Numbered from the stretch's first letter, positions 20,158-31,400 are shown. The stretch: DNA of 64,000 bases from Enterobacter asburiae (GCF_007035645.1 NZ_AP019632.1:1736001-1800000); one strand, 5' to 3'. Program-made: numbers and translations. Notes: a model not told the origin generated them from the sequence alone.

Positions 20158-20772
20158 GTGATAGGCAGACTCAGAGGCATCATCATTGAAAAACAACCCC
20201 CGTTAGTGCTGCTGGAAGTGGGTGGCGTGGGCTATGAAGTCCATATGCCGATGACCTGCTTCTACGAGCTGCCGGACGCGGGCAAAGAGGCGATTGTCTT
20301 TACCCAGTTTGTGGTGCGTGAAGATGCCCAGCTGCTGTACGGATTCAATAACAAGCAGGAACGCACCCTGTTCCGCGAGCTGATTAAAACCAACGGCGTC
20401 GGTCCGAAGCTGGCGCTGGCGATTTTGTCCGGCATGTCGGCACCACAGTTTGTGAATGCCGTCGAGCGCGAAGATCCTGCGGCGCTGATTAAGCTTCCGG
20501 GCATTGGTAAGAAAACCGCCGAGCGCCTGATTGTCGAGATGAAAGACCGCTTTAAAGGTCTGCATGGCGATCTGTTCACTCCGGCTGCCGATTTGGTACT
20601 GACCTCTCCTGGCGGCCCTGCGACGGATGATGACGCCGAGCAGGAAGCGGTTGCCGCGCTGGTGGCGCTGGGCTATAAACCTCAGGAGGCCAGCCGTATG
20701 GTGAGCAAAATTGCCAAACCGGACGCCAGCAGTGAAACCCTGATTCGTGAAGCGCTGCGCGCTGCATTGTGA
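20158..20772 (+). CDS. ruvA: Holliday junction branch migration protein RuvA
   Basis: RuvA (204 residues) binds Holliday junctions as a tetramer and loads the RuvB motor. The chain begins '[27 protein letters not shown]', has the helix-hairpin-helix region '[19 protein letters not shown]' and '[19 protein letters not shown]', and the C-terminal RuvB-binding domain. The start is GTG 20158 with AGGAG upstream, as in E. coli. It is followed 8 bases later by ruvB. Confidence 0.98.
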   Translation: MIGRLRGIIIEKQPPLVLLEVGGVGYEVHMPMTCFYELPDAGKEAIVFTQFVVREDAQLLYGFNNKQERTLFRELIKTNGVGPKLALAILSGMSAPQFVNAVEREDPAALIKLPGIGKKTAERLIVEMKDRFKGLHGDLFTPAADLVLTSPGGPATDDDAEQEAVAALVALGYKPQEASRMVSKIAKPDASSETLIREALRAAL

Positions 20773-20777
20773 GGTAA

Positions 20778-21791
<1,014 letters not shown>

Positions 21792-21799
21792 TGTTGTGT

Positions 21800-21833
21800 T
21801 CCCTCTCCCTGAGGGAGAGGGGCAGGGTGAGGG
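21800..21833. repeat. Intergenic CCTCTCCC palindromic repeat, short copy
   Basis: CCCTCTCCC (21801-21809) and GGGAGAGGG (21813-21821) form a 9-bp hairpin, followed by CAGGGTGAGGG. It is a short relative of the element at 12594-12687 and again lies between convergent genes (ruvB, znuB). Confidence 0.8.
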
Positions 21834-21850
21834 CCTCAGCGCCCTCCATG

Positions 21851-22636
21851 TTAGTTCGCGGTCTTTTTCATCATACTGAAGATAAACAGCACCGCCGCAC
21901 TGAGCACCACTGACGGCCCCGCTGGCGTGTCATAGAACGCCGAGAAGGTTAATCCCCCCGTTACCGCAATCATTCCGATAATCACGGCTACGCCGGCCAT
22001 CTGCTCCGGCGTACGGGCAAAACGACGCGCCGTGGCGGCAGGGATGATCAGCAGCGACGTAATAATCAGCGCGCCGACAAACTTCATTGCGACACCAATC
22101 GTTAACGCCGTCACCAGCATCAGCAGCAGTTTTACGCGCTGCAGCTTCACGCCGTCGACAAATGCCAGATCCGGACTGACGGTCATGGCCAGTAAATTCC
22201 GCCACTGCCAGAGCAGAATAGCGAGCACCACCACCACGCCAACGGCGATAGCGATGAGATCTTCCGGCGTTACGGCCAGAAGGTCGCCGAAGAGGTAGGC
22301 CATCAGATCCACGCGGATGTTCGACATCAGGCTGACCACCACCAGGCCCAGAGACAGGGCACTGTGCGCCATAATGCCAAGCAGCGTATCAATGGCGAGG
22401 TGAGGGCGCTTTTCCAGCCAGACCAGACCGGCGGCCAGCAGCAGCGTGACCACAATCACCGCGTAGAAGGGGTTTACATCCAGCAGCAGACCAAAGGCTA
22501 CGCCCAGCAGGGACGCATGCGCCAGGGTATCGCCAAAATAGGACATTCTGCGCCAGACAACAAACGAGCCGAGCGGACCCGCGGCGCAGGCAAGCATAAT
22601 CCCGGCCAGCCAGCCGGGCAGTAACAGTTCAATCAT
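21851..22636 (-). CDS. znuB: High-affinity zinc ABC transporter permease ZnuB
   Basis: Inner-membrane permease of the ZnuABC zinc uptake system (261 residues, about 8 hydrophobic segments). Begins '[44 protein letters not shown]', the ABC-3 family hallmark. The ATG overlaps the znuC stop by four bases, so znuC-znuB are translationally coupled. Expression is expected to be repressed by Zur through the operator at 23415-23435. Confidence 0.98.
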   Translation of the reverse strand: MIELLLPGWLAGIMLACAAGPLGSFVVWRRMSYFGDTLAHASLLGVAFGLLLDVNPFYAVIVVTLLLAAGLVWLEKRPHLAIDTLLGIMAHSALSLGLVVVSLMSNIRVDLMAYLFGDLLAVTPEDLIAIAVGVVVVLAILLWQWRNLLAMTVSPDLAFVDGVKLQRVKLLLMLVTALTIGVAMKFVGALIITSLLIIPAATARRFARTPEQMAGVAVIIGMIAVTGGLTFSAFYDTPAGPSVVLSAAVLFIFSMMKKTAN

Positions 22637-23388
22637 GAGTGTCCATTTCCCCGACGCAGTACGATTCGTCCCTGTAAATCATGGCGATGATTATGATGAT
22701 GACGGTAAATACCCAGCTGTTCAGCGCCGCGGGGGCCGAACATGGAGATAAACTCCGGGTGCATTGACACCACTTCAGGCGTACCGGAACAGCAGATATG
22801 GTGGTTGAGACACAGCACTTCGTCGGTTTTTGCCATTACCAGATGCAGGTCGTGAGACACCATCAGCACGGCGCAATCAAGTTCCCGACGGAGCTGGTCG
22901 ATCAAATCATAAAGCGCAACCTGACCATTCACATCCACACCCTGAGTTGGTTCATCCAGTACCAGCAGCTGCGGGCTGCTCAGCAGCGCGCGGGCAAGCA
23001 AAACACGCTGAGTTTCACCGCCGGACAGTTTTTGCAGCGGCGCATCGACAAGATGGCCCGCCTGCACGCGTTTTAGCGCCGGGAGAATATCGGCTTTTCG
23101 GGTGCCGGGGCGCAGACGCAGGAAACGGCTGACCGTCAGCGGCAGCGTTGCGTCGAGATGAAGTTTTTGCGGCACATAGCCAATACGCAATTTTTCCTCG
23201 CGCTTAATCACGCCTTCATCGGGTGCGACCAGACCCAGCACCACGCGCACCAGGGTGGATTTGCCTGCGCCATTGGGGCCGAGCAGCGTCAGAATTTTGC
23301 CGGGCTTCAGATCGAGCGACACGTCAGAGAGGACGCGGCGCTGCCCGAATGAGACCGAAATATTTTCAAGAGAAACCAATGTCGTCAT
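22633..23388 (-). CDS. znuC: Zinc ABC transporter ATP-binding protein ZnuC
   Basis: ATPase of the ZnuABC system (251 residues). Walker A '[15 protein letters not shown]', signature '[16 protein letters not shown]', Walker B '[12 protein letters not shown]' and the switch His in 'MVSHDLHLV' are present. The C terminus is His-rich ('[10 protein letters not shown]'), a feature of enterobacterial ZnuC that may bind zinc. It is divergent from znuA, and a Zur box lies between them. Confidence 0.98.
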   Translation of the reverse strand: MTTLVSLENISVSFGQRRVLSDVSLDLKPGKILTLLGPNGAGKSTLVRVVLGLVAPDEGVIKREEKLRIGYVPQKLHLDATLPLTVSRFLRLRPGTRKADILPALKRVQAGHLVDAPLQKLSGGETQRVLLARALLSSPQLLVLDEPTQGVDVNGQVALYDLIDQLRRELDCAVLMVSHDLHLVMAKTDEVLCLNHHICCSGTPEVVSMHPEFISMFGPRGAEQLGIYRHHHNHRHDLQGRIVLRRGNGHS

Positions 23389-23414
23389 GTCATTTTAAGC
23401 TTGAAGAAGTCAAC

Positions 23415-23435
23415 GAATGTTATAATATCACATTC
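23415..23435. promoter_or_regulatory. Zur box between znuC and znuA
   Basis: A 21-bp near-palindrome, GAATGTTATA / A / TATCACATTC, fits the enterobacterial Zur operator (GAAATGTTATAnTATAACATTTC). It lies 26 bases from the znuC start and about 30 from znuA, so zinc-loaded Zur can shut both divergent promoters. Confidence 0.93.
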
Positions 23436-23465
23436 CACGCATTCACTACGATGATTAGTCGCATT

Positions 23466-24410
23466 ATGTTACATAAAAATACGCTTCTTTTCGCAGCATT
23501 ATCCGCTGCCCTTTTGGGTACAACCGCACAAGATGTTAACGCTGCGGTTGTCGCTTCGCTTAAACCACTCGGATTCATCGCGTCGGCCATTGCCGACGGG
23601 GTAACGGAAACCCAGGTTCTGCTCCCTGATGGTGCATCTGAGCATGACTATTCCCTGCGCCCGTCAGATGTAAAACGCTTACAAAACGCGGACTTAGTCG
23701 TCTGGATTGGTCCTGAAATGGAAGCGTTTATGCAAAAGTCAGCAAAACAGGTTGCTGGCGAAAAACAGGTCGCGATTGCCGAACTCTCCGGCGTGAAACC
23801 GTTGCTCATGAAAGGGGCGGATGACGACGGCGACGAACATGACCATCATGCCGCAGACGGCGAAAAAGGTGATGGAGATCACCATCACGGCGAGTACAAC
23901 ATGCATCTTTGGTTATCCCCAGAGATAGCGCGGCTTTCAGCGGTTGCAATCCACGACAAATTAGTGGAACTTATGCCGCAAAGTCGAGCCAAACTAGACG
24001 CCAACCTGAAGGATTTTGAGGCACAATTAGCCGCAACCGATAGGCAGGTTGGTAATGAGCTCGCACCGTTGAAAGGTAAAGGGTATTTCGTTTTTCATGA
24101 CGCCTACGGCTATTACGAAAAACACTACGGTTTGACCCCACTGGGCCACTTCACCGTCAACCCTGAAATTCAGCCTGGTGCGCAGCGTTTACATGAAATC
24201 AGAACACAGTTGGTTGAGCAAAAAGCGACATGCGTTTTTGCTGAGCCACAGTTCAGGCCAGCGGTCGTAGAAGCCGTGGCCAGGGGAACATCCGTGCGCA
24301 TGGGAACCCTTGACCCGCTAGGTACGAATATCCAGTTGAGCAAAGCGAGCTATTCGCAGTTTCTCAGCCAACTGGCGAACCAGTATGCGAGCTGCCTGAA
24401 AGGAGATTAA
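23466..24410 (+). CDS. znuA: Periplasmic zinc-binding protein ZnuA
   Basis: Solute-binding protein that captures periplasmic zinc for ZnuBC (314 residues). A signal peptide covers about residues 1-26 ('[21 protein letters not shown]'). Zinc ligands of the family are in '[11 protein letters not shown]', 'NMHLWLSP' and 'GHFTVNPE'. The variable acidic/His loop ('[21 protein letters not shown]') is present and differs from E. coli, as usual. ATG 23466 (MLHKN) matches E. coli; an in-frame ATG at 23451 is possible. It is followed 15 bases later by mepM. Confidence 0.97.
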   Translation: MLHKNTLLFAALSAALLGTTAQDVNAAVVASLKPLGFIASAIADGVTETQVLLPDGASEHDYSLRPSDVKRLQNADLVVWIGPEMEAFMQKSAKQVAGEKQVAIAELSGVKPLLMKGADDDGDEHDHHAADGEKGDGDHHHGEYNMHLWLSPEIARLSAVAIHDKLVELMPQSRAKLDANLKDFEAQLAATDRQVGNELAPLKGKGYFVFHDAYGYYEKHYGLTPLGHFTVNPEIQPGAQRLHEIRTQLVEQKATCVFAEPQFRPAVVEAVARGTSVRMGTLDPLGTNIQLSKASYSQFLSQLANQYASCLKGD

Positions 24411-24425
24411 CGAGGAAGTGAATAC

Positions 24426-25745
24426 GTGCAACAGATAGCCCGCTCTGTCGCCCTGGCATTTAACAATCTGCCACGACCCCACCGCGTTATGCTGGGGTCG
24501 CTTACAGTTCTCACCTTAGCGGTCGCCGTCTGGCGGCCCTATGTTTACCACCCGAGTTCTGCCCCTATCATTAAAACCATTGAGCTTGAAAAGAGCGAAA
24601 TCCGTTCTTTGCTGCCTGAAGCCAGTGAGCCTATCGACCAGGCGGCTCAGGAAGATGAAGCCATCCCGCAGGATGAGCTGGACGATAAAACCGAGAACGA
24701 GGCGGGTATCCACGAATATGTTGTCTCTACCGGGGATACGCTGAGCAGCGTGCTGAACCAGTACGGCATCGACATGGGCAATATCAGCCAGCTGGCGGCT
24801 GCGGATAAAGATCTTCGTAACCTGAAAATCGGACAACAGCTCTCCTGGACTTTAACGGCGGATGGCGATCTCCAGCGTCTGACCTGGGAAATGTCCCGCC
24901 GCGAAACCCGCACCTACGATCGCACTGCAAACGGTTTCAAAATGACCAGCGAAATGCAGAAGGGCGACTGGGTTAACAGCGTTCTGAAAGGCACCGTGGG
25001 CGCGAGCTTTGTCTCCAGCGCGCGCGATGCAGGCCTGACCAGCGCTGAAATCAGCTCGGTGATTAAAGCCATGCAGTGGCAGATGGATTTCCGCAAGCTG
25101 AAGAAGGGCGATGAGTTCTCCGTCCTGATGTCCCGCGAAATGCTGGACGGCAAGCGCGAGCAAAGCCAACTGCTGGGCGTACGTCTGCGCTCCGAAGGCA
25201 AAGATTACTACGCGATTCGTGCCGAAGACGGTAAGTTCTATGACCGCAGCGGTACGGGCCTTGCGAAAGGTTTCCTGCGTTTCCCGACGGCAAAACAGTT
25301 CCGCGTCTCCTCTAACTTTAACCCGCGTCGTCTGAACCCTGTAACCGGGCGCGTCGCGCCGCACCGTGGCGTTGACTTTGCCATGCCGCAGGGCACGCCG
25401 GTACTGGCGGTTGGAGATGGTGAAGTGGTGGTGGCCAAGCGTAGCGGTGCCGCCGGATATTATGTCGCGGTACGACATGGTCGTACTTATACGACCCGCT
25501 ACATGCACCTGCGCAAGCTGCTGGTCAAACCAGGCCAGAAGGTGAAGCGTGGTGACCGTATCGCGATTTCCGGCAATACCGGACGCTCTACCGGCCCGCA
25601 CCTGCACTATGAAGTGTGGATCAACCAACAGGCCGTGAACCCGCTGACGGCGAAACTGCCGCGTACCGAAGGCCTGACAGGTAAAGATCGTACTGATTAT
25701 CTGGCGCAGGTGAAAGAGGTGATGCCGCAGCTGAGCCTAAACTAA
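24426..25745 (+). CDS. mepM: Murein DD-endopeptidase MepM
   Basis: Inner-membrane-anchored periplasmic hydrolase that cleaves D-Ala-mDAP crosslinks so new peptidoglycan can be inserted (439 residues). An N-terminal membrane anchor (about residues 20-38) is followed by a LysM domain ('YVVSTGDTLSSVLNQYGI'), an OapA/linker region, and the M23 peptidase with zinc motifs 'HRGVDFAMP' and 'HLHYEVW'. The start is GTG 24426 with GAGGAAG upstream. The gene follows znuA by 15 bases, so it probably shares Zur-controlled transcription, coupling a zinc enzyme to zinc uptake. Confidence 0.97.
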   Translation: MQQIARSVALAFNNLPRPHRVMLGSLTVLTLAVAVWRPYVYHPSSAPIIKTIELEKSEIRSLLPEASEPIDQAAQEDEAIPQDELDDKTENEAGIHEYVVSTGDTLSSVLNQYGIDMGNISQLAAADKDLRNLKIGQQLSWTLTADGDLQRLTWEMSRRETRTYDRTANGFKMTSEMQKGDWVNSVLKGTVGASFVSSARDAGLTSAEISSVIKAMQWQMDFRKLKKGDEFSVLMSREMLDGKREQSQLLGVRLRSEGKDYYAIRAEDGKFYDRSGTGLAKGFLRFPTAKQFRVSSNFNPRRLNPVTGRVAPHRGVDFAMPQGTPVLAVGDGEVVVAKRSGAAGYYVAVRHGRTYTTRYMHLRKLLVKPGQKVKRGDRIAISGNTGRSTGPHLHYEVWINQQAVNPLTAKLPRTEGLTGKDRTDYLAQVKEVMPQLSLN

Positions 25746-25762
25746 GCTCTCTGTTTTTGTTA

Positions 25763-25794
25763 AAAAAGCCGGCGCACACTGACGCCGGCTTTTT
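25763..25794 (+). terminator. Terminator after mepM
   Basis: AAAAAGCCGGCG (25763-25774), an 8-base loop, CGCCGGCTTTTT (25783-25794). Strong rho-independent terminator. Confidence 0.95.
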
Positions 25795-25866
25795 CTTTTG
25801 TGCGTGGACGACTGCCTCGCTACACTATCTGAATAAAATTTTGCGTCATCAGACCCTGGATCCAGC

Positions 25867-26838
25867 ATGGAAACCAAAAAAAACAATATTGAATACATTC
25901 CTGAGTTTGAAAAATCCTTCCGCCATCCGCGCAACTGGGGCGCCTGGCTTGGTGTCTATGCCTTTGCGGGGATGGCGTTGCTGCCGGCTTCCGTACGCGA
26001 TCCCGTTCTGGGGAAAATTGGCCGTCTGGCCGGGCGTTTAGGCAAGAGCGCCCGCCGTCGCGCGCAGATCAACCTCTACTACTGTTTTCCTGAGAAAAGC
26101 GACGCCGAGCGCGAGGCAATCATTGATGAGATGTACACCACCGCCCCGCAGGCAATGGCGATGATGGCTGAACTGGCGCTGAAAGGGCCGGATAAAATCG
26201 TCGATCGCGTTGACTGGAAAGGGCTGGACATCATCGAGGAGATGCGCCGCAATGACGAGAAAGTCATTTTCCTTGTTCCCCACGGCTGGGGCGTTGATAT
26301 TCCGGCGATGCTGATGGCGTCTCAGGGCCAGAAAATGGCGGCGATGTTCCATAACCAGGGAAATAAAATCTACGATTTTGTCTGGAATACGGTGCGTCGT
26401 CGTTTTGGCGGACGTTTGCATGCGCGTAACGATGGCATTAAGCCCTTCATTCAGTCGGTGCGTCAGGGGTACTGGGGCTACTATCTGCCGGATCAGGACC
26501 ACGGCCCAGAGCACAGCGAGTTTGTCGATTTCTTTGCGACCTATAAAGCGACGCTCCCCGCGATTGGTCGCCTGATGAAAGTCTGTCGTGCCCGCGTGAT
26601 CCCGCTGTTCCCGGTCTATGACGGCAAAACGCATCGCCTGAGTATTGAGGTCCGTCCGCCGATGGATGATCTGCTGACCGCGGACGACCACACGATCGCG
26701 CGTCGAATGAACGAAGAGGTGGAAATTCTGGTGGGGCCGCATGCCGAACAGTACACGTGGATCCTGAAGCTGCTTAAAACGCGTAAGCCGGGTGAAACCG
26801 AGCCCTATAAACGCAAAGAGCTTTATCCGCGGAAATAA
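25867..26838 (+). CDS. lpxM: Lipid A myristoyltransferase LpxM (MsbB)
   Basis: Inner-membrane acyltransferase that adds the last secondary acyl chain to Kdo2-lipid A (323 residues). The catalytic H-x4-D motif is 'VPHGWGVD' (about residues 138-145), and the N terminus has one hydrophobic anchor ('[16 protein letters not shown]'). Other conserved blocks are '[17 protein letters not shown]' and '[32 protein letters not shown]'. It is a single-gene unit between the mepM terminator and a bidirectional terminator shared with pykA. Confidence 0.97.
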   Translation: METKKNNIEYIPEFEKSFRHPRNWGAWLGVYAFAGMALLPASVRDPVLGKIGRLAGRLGKSARRRAQINLYYCFPEKSDAEREAIIDEMYTTAPQAMAMMAELALKGPDKIVDRVDWKGLDIIEEMRRNDEKVIFLVPHGWGVDIPAMLMASQGQKMAAMFHNQGNKIYDFVWNTVRRRFGGRLHARNDGIKPFIQSVRQGYWGYYLPDQDHGPEHSEFVDFFATYKATLPAIGRLMKVCRARVIPLFPVYDGKTHRLSIEVRPPMDDLLTADDHTIARRMNEEVEILVGPHAEQYTWILKLLKTRKPGETEPYKRKELYPRK

Positions 26839-26870
26839 AAAAAGCCCTCTCCATCTGGAGAGGGCTTTTT
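26839..26870. terminator. Bidirectional terminator, lpxM / pykA
   Basis: AAAAAGCCCTCTCC (26839-26852), loop ATCT, GGAGAGGGCTTTTT (26857-26870). Perfect 14-bp symmetry with A and T ends serves both convergent genes. Confidence 0.95.
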
Positions 26871-26883
26871 AACACAGACATTA

Positions 26884-28326
26884 TTACTCGACGGTCATAA
26901 TGCGCGTGGTGTTGGTTGAGCCGATGGTGCTCATAACGTCGCCCTGGGTCACAATGACGATATCACCGGACACCAGATAGCCTTTATCGCGCAGCAGGTT
27001 TACGGCATCATGCGCCGCAGCTACGCCGTCACTGGTGCTGTCGAAGTGAACCGGCGTCACGCCGCGGTACAGCGCCGTCAGGTTCAGGGTACGTTCGTGA
27101 CGGGACATGGCGAAGATCGGCAGACCAGAGCTGATACGAGAGGTCATCAGCGCGGTGCGGCCAGATTCGGTCATGGTGATGATCGCGGTAACGCCCTTCA
27201 GATGGTTTGCCGCATACATCGCAGACATCGCAATCGCTTCTTCCACGTTGTCAAACTGCACGTCCAGACGGTGTTTAGAAACGTTGATGCTTGGGATCTT
27301 TTCAGCGCCCAGGCAGACGCGCGCCATAGCGGCCACGGTTTCTGCCGGATACTGGCCCGCAGCGGTTTCCGCAGAGAGCATCACCGCATCGGTACCGTCC
27401 AGCACGGCGTTAGCCACGTCCATGACTTCTGCGCGGGTTGGCATTGGGTTGGTGATCATCGATTCCATCATCTGAGTGGCGGTGATCACCGCGCGGTTCA
27501 GCTGACGTGCGCGACGAATCAGCGCTTTCTGGATCCCTACCAGCTCAGGGTCGCCAATTTCCACGCCCAGGTCACCACGCGCAACCATTACCACGTCGGA
27601 CGCGAGGATCACATCGTCCATGGCATCCTGATCGCAAACGGCTTCCGCGCGTTCAACTTTCGCGACGATTTTAGCATCGCAGCCTGCATCACGCGCCAGA
27701 CGACGCGCATAGTTCAGATCTTCACCGCAGCGCGGGAAGGAGACCGCCAGGTAGTCAACGCCGATCAGCGCAGCCGTCACGATGTCCGCTTTGTCTTTAT
27801 CGGTAAGCGCTTCTGCAGAGAGGCCGCCGCCCAGTTTGTTGATGCCTTTATTGTTGGAGAGCGGGCCGCCGACGGTGACTTCGGTGAACACTTTCATGCC
27901 CTGAACTTCCAGCACCTTCAGCTGTACGCGACCGTCGTCGAGCAGCAGGATATCGCCCGGCACCACGTCAGCCGGCAGGCCTTTATAGTCGATACCGACT
28001 TTCTCTTTATCGCCTTCGCCTTTGCCCAGGTTGGCATCAAGCAGGAATTTGTCGCCGATATTGAGGAAAACCTTACCCTCTTTAAAGGTCGATACACGAA
28101 TTTTTGGACCCTGCAAATCGCCGAGGATAGCAACGTGGCGGCCCAGTTTGGCTGCGATTTCACGCACTTTATCGGCACGTAATTTATGGTCTTCTGGCGT
28201 ACCGTGAGAGAAGTTCATACGCACCACGTTGGCGCCGGCGGCGATAATTTTCTCAAGATTATTATCGCGATCGGTGGCCGGGCCTAAGGTGGTTACGATC
28301 TTGGTTCTGCGAAGCCTTCTGGACAT
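26884..28326 (-). CDS. pykA: Pyruvate kinase II
   Basis: Converts phosphoenolpyruvate and ADP to pyruvate and ATP (480 residues, nearly identical to E. coli PykA). The active-site signature '[11 protein letters not shown]' and '[12 protein letters not shown]', '[12 protein letters not shown]' and 'ATQMMESMI' are present. ATG 28326 (MSRRLRRTK) has GGAG upstream and matches E. coli; the frame runs on to 28350 without a better start. HexR is encoded just upstream on the same strand. Confidence 0.98.
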   Translation of the reverse strand: MSRRLRRTKIVTTLGPATDRDNNLEKIIAAGANVVRMNFSHGTPEDHKLRADKVREIAAKLGRHVAILGDLQGPKIRVSTFKEGKVFLNIGDKFLLDANLGKGEGDKEKVGIDYKGLPADVVPGDILLLDDGRVQLKVLEVQGMKVFTEVTVGGPLSNNKGINKLGGGLSAEALTDKDKADIVTAALIGVDYLAVSFPRCGEDLNYARRLARDAGCDAKIVAKVERAEAVCDQDAMDDVILASDVVMVARGDLGVEIGDPELVGIQKALIRRARQLNRAVITATQMMESMITNPMPTRAEVMDVANAVLDGTDAVMLSAETAAGQYPAETVAAMARVCLGAEKIPSINVSKHRLDVQFDNVEEAIAMSAMYAANHLKGVTAIITMTESGRTALMTSRISSGLPIFAMSRHERTLNLTALYRGVTPVHFDSTSDGVAAAHDAVNLLRDKGYLVSGDIVIVTQGDVMSTIGSTNTTRIMTVE

Positions 28327-28466
28327 GTAATACTCCGTTGACTGAAACAACTTTGGTGTTGCGTGAACATTGAATCGGCCTTCATCTGCTGCAAGGCAGC
28401 GGAGAGGGGACCGAATGCCGTAAATCGTTACATCGTAATTATTGGTTACGTCTTCGTTATCAACTA

Positions 28467-29336
28467 TCAGGGAACATCGCTCTTTATAAGCAATTCTTTA
28501 TCAAAACGCGATTCCTTCAGCGCTTCCTTGACCCGCTTCAAGTTATCCCGGAATTTTGCGCCCCGACGCAAGGTAAAACCGGTTGCCAGCACGTCAATCA
28601 CGGTGAGCTGCGCCAGTCGGGAAACCATCGGCATATAAATGTCGGTGTCTTCCGGCACGTCGAGGGTGATCGCCAGCGTCGCCTCACGCGCCAGCGGCGT
28701 GCCTGCCGTGGTGAGGGCAATCACCATGGCATCGTTTTCACGGGCCAGCTGTGCCAGCTCTACCTGACTCTTGGTGCGCCCGGTGTGCGAAATCAGTACC
28801 ACGACGTCATCTTCACTGCAATTCATACAGCTCATGCGTTGCAGCACAATGTCATCGGAATAAATCACCGGGACGTTAAAGCGGAAAAATTTGTTCATGG
28901 CGTCATGCGCCACGGCGGCAGACGACCCGAGACCAAAGAACGCAATCCGCTTGGCCTGGGTGAGCAAATCCACCGCGCGATTCACGGAACTCATGTCCAG
29001 AGACTGGCGCACGTGGTCAAGCGAAGCCATGGCCGATTCAAAAATTTTCGCGGTATAGGCATCAACGCTGTCGTCTTCATCCACATTACGATTAACATAT
29101 GGGGTGCCGTTAGCCAGACTTTGTGCCAGATGCAGTTTAAAATCAGGAAAGCCGCGCGTTTCCAGGCTGCGGCAAAAGCGATTGACCGTCGGTTCGCTAA
29201 CACCCGCTTCCTGTGCCAGAGCGGCGATGCTTGAATGAATCGCCTGAGCGGGGGAGGCGAGAATGACCTCGGCCACTTTTCGCTCGGATTTGCTAAGGTG
29301 TTCCAGTTGAAACTGGATTTTTTCCAGCATGTTCAT
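28467..29336 (-). CDS. hexR: HexR, RpiR-family repressor of central sugar metabolism
   Basis: Transcription regulator of zwf, edd-eda and other glucose genes; its DNA binding is relieved by 2-keto-3-deoxy-6-phosphogluconate, the product of Edd. The 289-residue protein has an N-terminal RpiR helix-turn-helix ('[27 protein letters not shown]') and a C-terminal SIS sugar-phosphate domain ('[16 protein letters not shown]', '[17 protein letters not shown]'). It is divergent from zwf, with a well-formed HexR operator at the zwf promoter. Confidence 0.97.
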   Translation of the reverse strand: MNMLEKIQFQLEHLSKSERKVAEVILASPAQAIHSSIAALAQEAGVSEPTVNRFCRSLETRGFPDFKLHLAQSLANGTPYVNRNVDEDDSVDAYTAKIFESAMASLDHVRQSLDMSSVNRAVDLLTQAKRIAFFGLGSSAAVAHDAMNKFFRFNVPVIYSDDIVLQRMSCMNCSEDDVVVLISHTGRTKSQVELAQLARENDAMVIALTTAGTPLAREATLAITLDVPEDTDIYMPMVSRLAQLTVIDVLATGFTLRRGAKFRDNLKRVKEALKESRFDKELLIKSDVP

Positions 29337-29362
29337 GTTAACAGGACGCTCATGGGTGTAAA

Positions 29363-29386
29363 CGATTTCATAAATTGATGAAATCG
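29363..29386. promoter_or_regulatory. 24-bp inverted repeat upstream of hexR
   Basis: CGATTTCAT (29363-29371) and ATGAAATCG (29378-29386) are perfect 9-bp arms around AAATTG, 26 bases before the hexR start codon. It does not match the HexR box, so it is either an operator for another factor or a leader hairpin. Confidence 0.5.
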
Positions 29387-29571
29387 TGATTCGATTTAAC
29401 CGATATTACCCTTGTGGCTTCCATTAAGGGTAACAATCGACAAGATAATGTTGTTGTTTTTTTTCATTACTTGATCGGTGTCGGGTTTTGCTGTGACCCC
29501 GTTGCGCAAAGAAACGACGGTTGTTGCGTCATTGCGCCGTCGTAATCCTCCAAAGGGGGAAAAATCGCGTT

Positions 29572-29590
29572 ATCGCACGCGACGATAAGC
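29572..29590 (+). promoter_or_regulatory. SoxS/MarA/Rob box upstream of zwf
   Basis: ATCGCACGCGACGATAAGC resembles the marbox consensus (AYnGCACnnWnnRYYAAAY), with an intact GCAC core, and closely resembles the known E. coli zwf box in both sequence and distance to the -10 TACAGT at 29622. Confidence 0.7.
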
Positions 29591-29631
29591 GCTAATGGTT
29601 TCGGGAATGACGTAAAAGCAGTACAGTGCAT

Positions 29632-29646
29632 TGTAATAAAATTACA
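29632..29646. promoter_or_regulatory. HexR operator at the zwf start site
   Basis: TGTAATAAAATTACA is a full match to the HexR box (TGTARTWWWAYTACA). It begins five bases after the probable -10 (TACAGT, 29622-29627), so bound HexR would block initiation at zwf. Confidence 0.9.
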
Positions 29647-29692
29647 ACGATACCTGGCAGAAGTACCAGGTGATCCAACTGAGGAGAATGAC

Positions 29693-31168
29693 ATGGCGGT
29701 AACGCAAACAGCCCAGGCATGTGACCTGGTCATTTTCGGCGCGAAAGGCGATCTTGCACGCCGAAAATTGCTGCCTTCCCTGTATCAACTGGAGAAAGCG
29801 GGCCAAATTCATCCGGATACCCGTATCCTGGGTGTCGGGCGCGCAGACTGGGATAAGGACGCTTATACCAAAGTCGTCCGCGAGGCGCTCGAAACTTTCA
29901 TGAAGGAAAAAATTGATGAAAGTTTGTGGGATACCCTGAGTGGACGCCTCGATTTCTGCAACCTGGACGTTAATGACGTCAGCGCGTTTACCCGCTTAGG
30001 CGCGATGCTGGATCAGAAAAACCGTGTCACCATTAACTATTTCGCCATGCCGCCAAGCACCTTCGGCGCCATCTGCAAAGGTCTGGGCGAAGCCAAACTG
30101 AACGCCAAACCGGCGCGCGTCGTGATGGAGAAGCCGCTGGGTACGTCGCTGGCAACCTCGCGTGAAATCAACGACCAGGTGGGCGAGTTCTTTGAAGAGT
30201 GCCAGGTCTACCGTATCGACCACTACCTCGGTAAAGAGACGGTACTGAACCTGCTGGCGCTGCGTTTCGCTAACTCCCTGTTTGTGAATAACTGGGACAA
30301 CCGCACTATCGACCACGTGGAAATCACCGTGGCGGAAGAGGTGGGGATTGAAGGTCGCTGGGGTTACTTTGACCAGGCCGGTCAGATGCGCGACATGATC
30401 CAGAACCACCTGCTGCAAATTCTGTGCATGATTGCCATGTCTCCACCGTCTGACCTGACGGCTGACAGCATCCGTGACGCAAAAGTGAAGGTGCTGAAGT
30501 CACTGCGCCGCATCGATCGCTCCAACGTGCGTGAGAAGACCGTCCGCGGCCAGTACACCGCCGGGTTTGCGCAAGGCAAAAAAGTGCCGGGCTACCTGGA
30601 AGAAGAGGGCGCGAACAAGTCCAGCAACACCGAGACCTTCGTGGCGATCCGCGTGGATATCGACGACTGGCGCTGGGCGGGCGTTCCGTTCTACCTGCGC
30701 ACAGGTAAACGTCTGCCGGCCAAATGTTCCGAAGTGGTTGTTTATTTCAAAAACCCGGAACTGAACCTGTTCAAAGAGTCCTGGCAGGAACTGCCGCAGA
30801 ACAAACTGACTATTCGTCTGCAGCCGGACGAGGGCGTGGATATCCAGATCCTGAACAAAGTGCCGGGGCTGGATCATAAACACAACCTGCAGACCACCAA
30901 GCTGGATCTGAGCTACTCCGAAACCTTCAATCAGACGCACCTGGCCGATGCTTACGAGCGTCTGCTGCTGGAAACCATGCGCGGTATCCAGGCGCTGTTC
31001 GTGCGTCGCGACGAAGTGGAAGAGGCGTGGAAATGGGTCGACTCCATCACCGAAGCCTGGGCTGCCGATCAGGATGCGCCAAAACCGTATCAGGCGGGTA
31101 CCTGGGGACCTGTCGCGTCGGTGGCGATGATCACCCGCGATGGCCGCTCCTGGAACGAGTTTGAGTGA
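29693..31168 (+). CDS. zwf: Glucose-6-phosphate 1-dehydrogenase
   Basis: First enzyme of the oxidative pentose phosphate and Entner-Doudoroff routes; oxidises glucose-6-phosphate with NADP (491 residues). The N-terminal dinucleotide-binding region is '[22 protein letters not shown]', and the active-site signature '[10 protein letters not shown]' is present. GAGGAG precedes ATG 29693. It carries HexR and marbox control upstream, and a terminator hairpin at 31247-31280 separates it from edd. Confidence 0.98.
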   Translation: MAVTQTAQACDLVIFGAKGDLARRKLLPSLYQLEKAGQIHPDTRILGVGRADWDKDAYTKVVREALETFMKEKIDESLWDTLSGRLDFCNLDVNDVSAFTRLGAMLDQKNRVTINYFAMPPSTFGAICKGLGEAKLNAKPARVVMEKPLGTSLATSREINDQVGEFFEECQVYRIDHYLGKETVLNLLALRFANSLFVNNWDNRTIDHVEITVAEEVGIEGRWGYFDQAGQMRDMIQNHLLQILCMIAMSPPSDLTADSIRDAKVKVLKSLRRIDRSNVREKTVRGQYTAGFAQGKKVPGYLEEEGANKSSNTETFVAIRVDIDDWRWAGVPFYLRTGKRLPAKCSEVVVYFKNPELNLFKESWQELPQNKLTIRLQPDEGVDIQILNKVPGLDHKHNLQTTKLDLSYSETFNQTHLADAYERLLLETMRGIQALFVRRDEVEEAWKWVDSITEAWAADQDAPKPYQAGTWGPVASVAMITRDGRSWNEFE

Positions 31169-31193
31169 GATAATCCTCTAGCTCGAAAGTGTT

Positions 31194-31209
31194 ATTTTAC
31201 CGGTAACAT
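31194..31209. promoter_or_regulatory. GntR operator upstream of edd
   Basis: ATTTTACCGGTAACAT differs from the GntR operator ATGTTACCGGTAACAT at one base. In E. coli GntR represses edd-eda when gluconate is absent. The site lies before, not after, the zwf terminator hairpin (31247-31280). Confidence 0.85.
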
Positions 31210-31246
31210 GATCTAACACAGCTAGTGGCACAATTTTCAACTTTTA

Positions 31247-31280
31247 AGCTCCGCGTGGATTCACCCGCGGAGCTTTTTTT
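31247..31280 (+). terminator. Terminator/attenuator between zwf and edd
   Basis: AGCTCCGCG (31247-31255) pairs with CGCGGAGCT (31266-31274), followed by seven T. Ends zwf; transcripts that start at the GntR-site promoter would also have to pass it. Confidence 0.92.
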
Positions 31281-31336
31281 ATTACACTGCCGGAAGTGAT
31301 TTTGCCCCTGAGCTCCGGACAGCAAGCGTTTCAGCG

Positions 31337-31365
31337 TTGTTAACAACTGCCAGCGACTTTGTAAA
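31337..31365 (+). promoter_or_regulatory. Candidate edd promoter with palindrome at -35
   Basis: TTGTTA (31337-31342) and TGTAAA (31360-31365) are spaced by 17 bases. The -35 lies inside a perfect 12-bp palindrome GTTGTTAACAAC (31336-31347), a possible operator. It is downstream of the hairpin, 36 bases before edd. Confidence 0.45.
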
Positions 31366-31400
31366 CTCCCGAGCCGGACAGATAATTTAGAGGAGCTTTT

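Larger units (their letters stand above)
29337..29692. other. hexR-zwf divergent control region
   Basis: These 356 bases contain no gene. Recognised elements are an inverted repeat near hexR (29363-29386), a SoxS/MarA/Rob box (29572-29590), a probable zwf -10 TACAGT (29622-29627) and a HexR operator (29632-29646). Confidence 0.8.

Noticed and set aside
28385..28460. CGTAATTATTGGTTACG inverted repeat near pykA as a HexR box
   Set aside because: The half-site spacing is 17 bases rather than 15 and the TGTA/TACA ends are lost.
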